NCBI GenBank assembly: GCA_902772605.1
Contig: CACYBG010000385.1
Coordinates: forward strand, 1-5,119
From: an uncultured Spirochaetaceae bacterium
GTDB lineage: Bacteria > Spirochaetota > Spirochaetia > Treponematales > Treponemataceae
Direction of reading: 5' to 3'
DNA length: 5,119 bases
In this document: piece after piece, positions 1 through 4,807 of the stretch
Position numbering within the stretch: the stretch's first letter is position 1
How the letters are laid out: each line of letters begins with the position of its first letter
The notes under the pieces: generated by a model
Database searches by the model: none
What the model was told of the DNA's origin: nothing
What the model saw: the letters and a program-made list of their open reading frames with translations, nothing else
Program-made: the position numbers and the translations under genes

Positions 1-1034
1 ATCAATGCCGTGAAGAGGAGGACGTGTACAGAAGATTTGATGAAAAAATCAAAAAGATTCTTTCCTTCAAAAACAGAGACGATGATTTTAAAAAAGAGAT
101 TTACACTGATTTCTATGATGAAGAAAAATTTTATGCCATAGGTATCGATGCCTATCAAAAGTTAGGTGACTATCAGGGAAGCAGTCTTTTGCAATCAAGG
201 GAAACCATTTCAAAGACAGTCGAATTATATGCAGAAAATCTGATTAAAGATAATGTACGCTATGTTGAAATCCGTTTTTCTCCATACAAATACACACGTC
301 TCGGACTTTCTGTAATCGATGTAATAAACATCATTGCAGGAGGTTTTGAAAAATACAGAGGCAAACTTGAGTACCGCATGATTTATATAATCGGTCGACA
401 GGCAACGAAAGAAGAAATTAAGAAATCGATAGACATAATAAGCGGACTGTTCAATGAAAATCCTCTTGTCGCCGAAAAAATTGCAGGCATAGATCTTGCC
501 GGAAATGAAGGCGTTACAAAACCGAGTGAACTTAGGGAACTCTTTATGCCTCTCTTAAAACGCTGTATGAGGATTACGATTCATGCAGGAGAAACTGAAG
601 GTGCGGAAAGCATTTGGGAAGCAGTGTATCATCTGAGTGCGGAAAGAATTGGACATGGGCTGAAACTTTTTGACCGGAAGGAACTTCTTCAGCATTTTGT
701 CGATAAAGGTATCGGCATTGAAATGTGTCCGTCCAGCAACGACCAAATCGTTGGATTCAGCAGAAACGCAGATTCTTATCCACTGAAAAAATATCTTGAT
801 GAAGGATTGAAGGTTACAATCAACACGGATGACTGCGGAATCAGCGGCACGTATCTTTCAAAGGAATTCATAAAGGCTTCACAGATGTGTTCGGGATTAA
901 GCCTGTGGGATGTAATCGTCATGATACGAAATTCTTTAAGCATTGCATTCTGCGATAAGCTTACAAAAAGCCGCCTTATGCATGAGTTTGAAAATGAAAT
1001 CCTAAAAATTTGTCAGGAGGAATTCGGTATATGA
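1..1034 (+). CDS. Adenosine deaminase-family protein, C-terminal part (probable CARF-ADA effector, Cad1-like); 5' end outside window
   Basis: This is a metal-dependent adenosine deaminase domain that should hydrolytically deaminate an adenosine compound to its inosine form. The frame is open to the left edge (first full codon at 3). Numbering from the GTG at 24 gives 336 residues. Visible ADA landmarks are YVEIRFSP (80-87), DLAGNE (157-162), the metal/catalytic HAGE (H187, E190), GHG (H211) and NTDD (D269, D270). Spacing between H187 and H211 equals that in mammalian ADA (H214, H238). The N-terminal HxH metal-ligand pair is absent, and should lie just before residue 1. The GTG at 24 is therefore an unlikely start; AGGAGG at 16-21 is also too close to it. 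The Nudix, CARF-HEPN and cas1 genes downstream suggest a CRISPR-associated CARF-ADA (Cad1) that acts on ATP when bound to cyclic oligoadenylate. The CARF part is not seen, so a plain ADA-like enzyme remains possible. It overlaps the next gene by ATGA. Confidence 0.85.
   Translation, partial: QCREEEDVYRRFDEKIKKILSFKNRDDDFKKEIYTDFYDEEKFYAIGIDAYQKLGDYQGSSLLQSRETISKTVELYAENLIKDNVRYVEIRFSPYKYTRLGLSVIDVINIIAGGFEKYRGKLEYRMIYIIGRQATKEEIKKSIDIISGLFNENPLVAEKIAGIDLAGNEGVTKPSELRELFMPLLKRCMRITIHAGETEGAESIWEAVYHLSAERIGHGLKLFDRKELLQHFVDKGIGIEMCPSSNDQIVGFSRNADSYPLKKYLDEGLKVTINTDDCGISGTYLSKEFIKASQMCSGLSLWDVIVMIRNSLSIAFCDKLTKSRLMHEFENEILKICQEEFGI
1015..1020 (+). promoter_or_regulatory. Ribosome binding site of the Nudix gene
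   Basis: AGGAGG lies inside the end of the deaminase gene, 10 bases before the ATG at 1031. It selects that ATG over the TTG at 1010 in the same frame, which would overlap the site itself. With the ATGA stop/start overlap it implies coupled but strong translation of the Nudix protein. Confidence 0.75.
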
Positions 1035-1624
1035 AAATTTGCTGCATAAAGACAAGTTTCGTACCAAAAGAGATAAAAAGTGTCACCGACGTTTTCACCG
1101 TTCAATATGCAGATTTCATAGGGAATAATGATATTGATTGGATTGAACGTTCTGAAGCGGAAACCGATAAAGATTTTCAGCAGATTATACCGTATGTTCT
1201 GGTCAAAAACTCGGACGGTAAATTCGCATCTTACACGAGGCATGGAAATGAAAAGCGCTTGCACGGAAAACTTTCCTGCGGTATCGGAGGCCACATCGAT
1301 GAAACAGATAAGGCTGATTCTTTTGATGCTACACTTGCAAACGGAATGTGCCGAGAGCTTTGTGAGGAACTTAAAGATTTTGACAGGTCCAAGGTAAAAG
1401 TGTCTTATCTTGGAATAATAAATGAAATAGAAAGCGATGTCGGTGAAGTTCATCTTGGTCTGGTGTTTCTGATGGAATGTAACGATGGGTACATCCCTAT
1501 GCCAAATTCAGAATTGAAGGATATGCATTGGAAAAGTAAAGAGGAAATCCAGAACTCTGAGACGGAACTCTGGACTGAGCTTGCATTCAAACTGCTTGAT
1601 AAAGTTTGCGGGGAACAGAAATGA
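1031..1624 (+). CDS. Nudix hydrolase, CRISPR-associated, coupled to the deaminase
   Basis: This 197-residue protein has a recognisable Nudix fold signature. The core runs from a strand at about 52-58 (IIPYVLV) through SCGIGGHID (82-90) to the catalytic helix RELCEEL (108-114), where E109, E112 and E113 would bind Mg2+. The Nudix box is stretched: the usual 13-residue gap between Gly and Arg is 20-21 here (G86/G87 to R108), so an insertion of about 7-8 residues sits before the helix. Residues 1-50 are an extra N-terminal segment I do not recognise. Nudix enzymes cut a diphosphate bond in nucleoside polyphosphates or similar substrates; the substrate here is not readable from sequence. Its position between an adenosine deaminase and a CARF-HEPN gene, with ATGA overlaps on both sides, suggests it handles the deaminase product (ITP/IDP). 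That link is inference. The start at 1031 is chosen for its Shine-Dalgarno site. No signal peptide or membrane segment is seen, so it is cytoplasmic. Confidence 0.82.
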   Translation: MKICCIKTSFVPKEIKSVTDVFTVQYADFIGNNDIDWIERSEAETDKDFQQIIPYVLVKNSDGKFASYTRHGNEKRLHGKLSCGIGGHIDETDKADSFDATLANGMCRELCEELKDFDRSKVKVSYLGIINEIESDVGEVHLGLVFLMECNDGYIPMPNSELKDMHWKSKEEIQNSETELWTELAFKLLDKVCGEQK

Positions 1625-2889
1625 AGTACACTTTAATAAGTTGCGTTGGGACTGGAATGTTCCTTAATAAAAATACAAACGAAAAGGAATACCGGGAAAC
1701 AAACTACCGATTTCCCGACGGTAAAGAAAAACGTACCAAGATTTTTATTGAAGCAATGTTTTCATGCAGGTATAAGGACTTTGAAAAGATAATTCTTGTC
1801 GGAACGAGAACATCCAACTGGGGAGCATTGATTTCGGAAAATGACATGGAGGATGAAGAGGTTTTTAATCTGTATGGAGAACTTTATTTATCCGACAAAA
1901 ACGGAGAAGGAATAAAAGAGAGTAATGTCGCATCGCTTGAAAAATATCTTTCCAAAAGATTTGGGGTTCCTGTAAAGCTTTACATTTCCTCTGCCCTTAT
2001 AAGCGAAGAAACTGCTTCGGAACTTTTTTCGTTATACAGTTCAATCATTCCGGAGATTTCACCGGAAAGCAACATTCTGTTCGATATAACGCACAGTTTC
2101 AGATCGATTCCAATACTTATTTATCAGGCACTGCAATTTTCCCTGTCCGGAAGTTCGTTCGGAAGAAATGTGGAACTTGTCTACGGAGAATATATTGAAA
2201 ATGAAAAAGTTTCGTATGTGAGAAACCTGAGCAAGTATTGGAACTTTTCTCAGCTTTCTGAAGCAATCAATCAGTTTGCAACAAAACTTGACGGAGTAAA
2301 ATTGGCAAGTTTGATTGAGGGAGATTGGCCGAAGGGTGCCAAAGCAATCAAAAGGATTTCTGAAATCGCCCAACTGAATTTTTCCATTCAGATCATAGAT
2401 GCATTGAGGCAGGTAAAAAATGCATTGAAAGAATTTCCCGCTGATGCGAATTACATGTTGATGAAAATCAAGGCGGAACTTGAAAAAATCGCTTCACTAT
2501 GCGATGAGAATTCCGTTTCAAGAACTCTTTTCAATTATTCAAAATTTCTTTACGAGCGGAAAATGAATGTTCAGGCCGTAATCACACTGCAGGTTTCCGT
2601 AGAAGCATGCATAATAGAAAAATATGCGGACATAGAAAAATATCTTGGAGATTATGACTGGTGGCAAGATATCGGCAAGCAGTATTTGCATGATGTCAAA
2701 GGCGGAGACAACTGGAAGGAAATTGGAGAGAGGCTGCGGAGTCTGGAGAATTTTAGAAATCAAGTGGCGCATGGAGGCGGAAAAGACAAGAACTCAAAGC
2801 AGTATCCTTCGGTATCAAACGTTGATTCAATATACAAGAAAGGAATTCTTGGCGTTGAAAAGCTTTTTGAAATCATAGCGGAGCAATAA
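1621..2889 (+). CDS. csx1: CARF-HEPN ribonuclease, TM1812/Csx1 family
   Basis: This is a 422-residue ancillary effector of type III CRISPR systems: the CARF domain binds cyclic oligoadenylate made by Cas10, and the HEPN domain then cuts RNA non-specifically. The N-terminal CARF Rossmann-like domain starts with LISCVGTGMF (5-14) and contains the TM1812-family signature DITHSFRSIP (155-164). A mainly helical linker follows (about 205-310). The C-terminal HEPN domain ends in FRNQVAH (378-384), which supplies the R-x4-H catalytic motif (R379, H384); it appears intact, so an active RNase is expected. The ATG at 1621 overlaps the Nudix stop (ATGA) and has GGGGA at 1610-1614. An upstream in-frame TTG at 1606 is less likely because it precedes or overlaps that site. 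Cas1 begins 2 bases after the stop. Some CARF proteins also cleave their activator, so a ring-nuclease activity is possible but not visible. The Csx1 name is by family; TM1812-like is the stricter label. Confidence 0.88.
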   Translation: MKYTLISCVGTGMFLNKNTNEKEYRETNYRFPDGKEKRTKIFIEAMFSCRYKDFEKIILVGTRTSNWGALISENDMEDEEVFNLYGELYLSDKNGEGIKESNVASLEKYLSKRFGVPVKLYISSALISEETASELFSLYSSIIPEISPESNILFDITHSFRSIPILIYQALQFSLSGSSFGRNVELVYGEYIENEKVSYVRNLSKYWNFSQLSEAINQFATKLDGVKLASLIEGDWPKGAKAIKRISEIAQLNFSIQIIDALRQVKNALKEFPADANYMLMKIKAELEKIASLCDENSVSRTLFNYSKFLYERKMNVQAVITLQVSVEACIIEKYADIEKYLGDYDWWQDIGKQYLHDVKGGDNWKEIGERLRSLENFRNQVAHGGGKDKNSKQYPSVSNVDSIYKKGILGVEKLFEIIAEQ

Positions 2890-2891
2890 AG

Positions 2892-3989
2892 ATGGCATCT
2901 ATTTATATTATTTCTGACAAAGGCAAACTGACAAAAAAAGATGAAACCCTGGTTTTCATTCAGCCCGATGAATCAAGGACAATACTTTTTCCATTCAAAA
3001 CTGAGCATCTTGTGATAATGGGAAATGTATCGATAAGCGGTGATGCCATAAGGCTTTTGACGAAGTATAAAATCTCGGTGACGTTTCTTTCTTCAAACGG
3101 TAAGTTCAATGGGAAGCTTTCATTCGGAGACAGCAAGAATGTTTTCCTAAGATTGAATCAGTACAAGATTCTGGATGGTAAAAAGAGATCGTTGGAAATT
3201 GCAAAAAGTATTGTCGTGGGTAAAATCAAAAATCAAATCAGTTTTATGCAGAGGATAAAACGAAAAAATGATTCATCCGAAGAAACGGTTCTTGATTCGA
3301 TAAATGCAATAAAGAATACTCTTTTGAATGCAGAGAATGCGAAAGACATAGGACAGCTCAGGGGATACGAGGGAATTGCGGCACGTCAGTATTTCAGTGT
3401 TTTCGATTACAACATTCAGTGTGAATGGGCGGAGTTTAAAAAGCGGTCCAGGAATCCTCCACTTACAAATGTGAATGCAGTTTTAAGTTTTCTGTATACG
3501 CTTTTGATGTACAGGGTTGAAAGTGCATTGGAAAGCCTGGGTCTTGATACATGTTGCGGGTATCTGCACGCAATAAATTATGGCAAGCAGGCTCTGGTTT
3601 TTGATTTGATGGAAGAGTTCCGTTCTCCAATTGCCGATTCTGTGTGCTGTTCGCTTTTCAATCTCAGAACATTGTCACCTGATGATTTTGAGACAAAAAC
3701 TTTTTCGGAAGACGATGTTGATTTTCCTCTTGAATCAAATCATGTTCCGGATTCCACGGATGAAAATCAGAGTGAAAGCAACGATTCCGTTTTAAAGGCT
3801 GTACTTCTGACAAAGGACGGAATAAAAAAAGTGATAGCGGCTTTCGAGACGAAAATGGACAGCACGATTTTATATCAGCCGACGAATCAGAAGCTTCCGT
3901 ATAAAAAAATAATCTATGAGCAGGCAGAACATTATAAACGGGTAATCAGCGGTGAAGAAAATGATTATAGGGCGTATTATTTCAAATGA
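2892..3989 (+). CDS. cas1: CRISPR integrase Cas1
   Basis: Cas1 is the metal-dependent integrase that, with Cas2, inserts new spacers at the leader end of the array. The 365-residue protein has the N-terminal beta domain (about 1-85) and the helical catalytic domain. The metal ligands are seen in GYEGIAARQYF (E160), GYLHAINYGKQALVFDLMEEFR (residues 223-244; H226, D238, E241) and the following PIAD. These correspond to E. coli Cas1 E141, H208, D218 and D221. It is longer than the usual 320-345 residues because of an acidic, probably disordered insertion at about 271-299, between the FNLRTLSPDDF and VLLTKDGIKKVI segments. No reverse-transcriptase or Cas6 domain is fused. The ATG at 2892 is 2 bases after the previous stop, with GGAG at 2880-2883. 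The stop overlaps cas2 by ATGA, so Cas1 and Cas2 should be co-translated. Confidence 0.96.
   Translation: MASIYIISDKGKLTKKDETLVFIQPDESRTILFPFKTEHLVIMGNVSISGDAIRLLTKYKISVTFLSSNGKFNGKLSFGDSKNVFLRLNQYKILDGKKRSLEIAKSIVVGKIKNQISFMQRIKRKNDSSEETVLDSINAIKNTLLNAENAKDIGQLRGYEGIAARQYFSVFDYNIQCEWAEFKKRSRNPPLTNVNAVLSFLYTLLMYRVESALESLGLDTCCGYLHAINYGKQALVFDLMEEFRSPIADSVCCSLFNLRTLSPDDFETKTFSEDDVDFPLESNHVPDSTDENQSESNDSVLKAVLLTKDGIKKVIAAFETKMDSTILYQPTNQKLPYKKIIYEQAEHYKRVISGEENDYRAYYFK
3702..3788 (+). other. Acidic low-complexity insertion within Cas1
   Basis: Residues 271-299 of Cas1 contain about ten Asp/Glu, several Ser/Asn and no Lys or Arg. Flanking segments match ordinary Cas1 (LSPDDF before, VLLTKDGIKKVIAAFE after), where the family normally has only a short turn. 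The stretch is in frame and does not touch the catalytic residues, so it is most simply a surface loop. Confidence 0.6.
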
Positions 3990-4261
3990 TTTATTTTATC
4001 TGTTATGACGTTGCAAATCCTAAGCGACTGTGCAAAGTTGCAAAAACATTGGAGAATTTCGGAATCAGAATTCAGTATTCTTTTTTCGAATGTGAAATGG
4101 AAAAAAATCAGCTTGAAGAATTGAAAAATTCACTGCTGGAAATTATTGATGAAAAAGAAGACAGCCTTCGCATTTATCCTTTGTGCGAGGATTGCCTGAA
4201 AAATGTGTCGTCCATCGGGGATGGAAATATATTCGTTCCACAGACTTTTTTGATTCTGTAA
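3986..4261 (+). CDS. cas2: Cas2, first copy
   Basis: Cas2 is the small ferredoxin-fold dimer that bridges Cas1 dimers in the spacer integration complex. This 91-residue copy shows the family signature: strand 1 ending in ICYDV (Y7, D8, the conserved Asp), NPKRLCKVAKTLENFGIRIQ across helix 1, then YSFFECEM on strand 2. Cysteines are frequent near the end (LCEDCL). The ATG overlaps the cas1 stop (ATGA). Upstream there is only a weak, distant AGGG (3968-3971), so translation probably depends on ribosomes finishing cas1. Length is normal for Cas2. A second, clearly related cas2 follows one base after the stop. Confidence 0.93.
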   Translation: MIYFICYDVANPKRLCKVAKTLENFGIRIQYSFFECEMEKNQLEELKNSLLEIIDEKEDSLRIYPLCEDCLKNVSSIGDGNIFVPQTFLIL

Positions 4262-4262
4262 A

Positions 4263-4574
4263 ATGGAGGAGAGGTTGTTGCAGGTAAAGCACTGGCTGAT
4301 TGTATATGACATCCGCAATTCAAAAAGGCTTTCAAAAGTGGAGAAATGCGTGGAAAGCTATGCGTGGCGCGTGCAGAAATCGGTTTTTGAATCGAATGCA
4401 ACGGATGAAACAATCAATCAGCTGAAAAACCGCCTGAATCAGATTATTGATGATGAGGTTGATTTCGTATTGTTCTTTCAAGTATGTGAGAGGGATTGGC
4501 AGAAACAGGAAAAATTTGGAATCGGTTCCAGAATAAAAGAACAAATTCCAGATGACAGTTTTGCCATCCTGTGA
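4263..4574 (+). CDS. cas2: Cas2, second divergent copy
   Basis: This is a second Cas2-fold protein, 103 residues from the ATG. It has VYDIRNSKRLSKVEKC, the conserved Asp at 16, and the textbook strand-2 motif RVQKSVFE. A hand alignment with the first Cas2 runs end to end (YD-N-KRL-KV-K, R-Q-S-FE, LKN-L-IID, final F-IL), at roughly one third identity. It is thus an old duplication or a replacement, not a recent copy or frameshift fragment. The start is uncertain. The ATG at 4263 has no Shine-Dalgarno site, whereas GGAGGAGAGG (4265-4274) would place a TTG at 4275 or 4278 at good spacing, giving 98-99 residues and an N-terminus of more usual Cas2 length. It may form a heterodimer with the first Cas2, or act in an alternative complex; neither can be told from sequence. 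Confidence 0.9.
   Translation: MEERLLQVKHWLIVYDIRNSKRLSKVEKCVESYAWRVQKSVFESNATDETINQLKNRLNQIIDDEVDFVLFFQVCERDWQKQEKFGIGSRIKEQIPDDSFAIL
4265..4274 (+). promoter_or_regulatory. Shine-Dalgarno-like GGAGGAGAGG that bears on the start of the second cas2
   Basis: A purine-rich site lies inside the first codons counted from the ATG at 4263. The GGAGG core ends 5 bases before TTG 4275 and 8 bases before TTG 4278. It favours a TTG start for the second Cas2; the ATG would depend on coupling to the preceding stop (one-base gap). Confidence 0.5.
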
Positions 4575-4580
4575 TATAAT
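4552..4580 (+). promoter_or_regulatory. Probable sigma-70 promoter reading into the leader and array
   Basis: ATGACA (4552-4557) and TATAAT (4575-4580) are separated by exactly 17 bases, and TGA precedes the -10 box as in an extended -10 (TGnTATAAT). The -35 box lies inside the end of the second cas2. The start would be near 4587, giving a leader RNA of about 220 bases before the first repeat. This is the best promoter match I found in the window. It would let the array be expressed independently of the cas operon. Confidence 0.6.
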
Positions 4581-4653
4581 TTATCGGTGCAAAGTTATTT
4601 GACAGTTCGCATACCCAGTTTTTTTGTAAAAAGTACCGGAAAAAGACAGGGGT

Positions 4654-4680
4654 TTGCGAAAAATGCTAATTTATTATAAT
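4654..4680 (+). promoter_or_regulatory. Possible second leader promoter
   Basis: A perfect TATAAT at 4675-4680 is preceded by TTGCGA (4654-4659), a 4-of-6 match to the -35 consensus, but with a short 15-base spacer. Transcription would start near 4687, inside the palindrome. It is weaker on paper than the promoter at 4552-4580. Confidence 0.35.
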
Positions 4681-4694
4681 ACAAGGAATTGTAT
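4679..4694 (+). repeat. Perfect inverted repeat at the predicted second start site
   Basis: ATACAAGGAATTGTAT is a 6-bp perfect inverted repeat around GGAA. It overlaps the last two bases of the TATAAT box and covers the predicted start point. This is where an operator or a 5' RNA hairpin would sit. A chance match is possible in AT-rich DNA. Confidence 0.35.
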
Positions 4695-4722
4695 GGCTGT
4701 AAAAAGGAGGTGCCACATAAAA

Positions 4723-4806
4723 ATGCAATGGGGAGCTAAAAAAATGCCGCCAGTCTGCGAAATTGATTTGCCAACTCGTTGTAATTCAAAGGTTTATGTG
4801 AGGTAG
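4723..4806 (+). CDS. Possible 27-residue leader peptide ORF
   Basis: An ORF too short for usual gene callers starts at ATG 4723 (MQWGAKKM...) and ends with TAG at 4804-4806, one base before the first CRISPR repeat. It is preceded by AAGGAGGTG (4704-4712), a full complement of the 16S rRNA tail, though the gap to the ATG is rather long (10-12 bases). A second in-frame ATG at 4744 has its own GGGGAG (4730-4735) at 8 bases. The peptide is mixed (27 residues, two Cys, net basic) with no membrane segment, and I recognise no family. It could be a real leader peptide, or simply a leader sequence that happens to be open. No function is proposed. Confidence 0.35.
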   Translation: MQWGAKKMPPVCEIDLPTRCNSKVYVR

Positions 4807-4807
4807 T

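Larger units (their letters stand above)
4575..4807 (+). promoter_or_regulatory. CRISPR leader
   Basis: This 233-base, AT-rich stretch lies between the cas2 genes and the first repeat, where the leader and the Cas1-Cas2 integration end are expected. Its orientation is supported by the repeat, whose 3' end resembles a crRNA 5' tag. It contains two TATAAT boxes (4575, 4675), a palindrome (4679-4694), a perfect AAGGAGGTG (4704-4712) and a 27-codon ORF ending one base before the first repeat. A run of seven T (4619-4625) lacks a convincing stem. No degenerate repeat and no tracrRNA-like anti-repeat were found. Confidence 0.8.

Noticed and set aside
1010..1030. Upstream TTG start for the Nudix gene
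   Set aside because: The AGGAGG at 1015-1020 would lie inside the coding region; ATG 1031 fits it and gives the ATGA overlap repeated elsewhere in the operon.
1013..1453. 146-codon ORF on the minus strand
   Set aside because: It is antisense to the Nudix gene, has no recognisable domain, and is explained as a shadow of a well-supported gene.
1606..1620. Upstream TTG start for the CARF-HEPN gene
   Set aside because: ATG 1621 follows GGGGA at good spacing and starts directly at the conserved first CARF strand.
2059..2373. 104-codon minus-strand ORF, and other minus-strand ORFs inside the operon
   Set aside because: They lie opposite conserved coding regions (for example the DITHSFRSIP motif) and have no plausible start signals or family motifs.
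4130..4413. Two overlapping minus-strand ORFs across the cas2 junction
   Set aside because: Both cas2 genes on the + strand have clear family motifs through this region; the antisense products look like nothing known.
3986..4574. Second cas2 as a frameshifted continuation of the first
   Set aside because: Each ORF has its own complete N-terminal YD motif, strand-2 motif and C-terminal end, so they are two whole genes.
4584..4625. Possible terminator ending in seven T after the second cas2
   Set aside because: The only stem before the T-run is a broken 5-bp pairing with a long loop; too weak to call.
4575..4807. tracrRNA or degenerate repeat in the leader (type II or V signature)
   Set aside because: No stretch complementary to, or clearly derived from, the repeat was found, and the gene set is type III-like.
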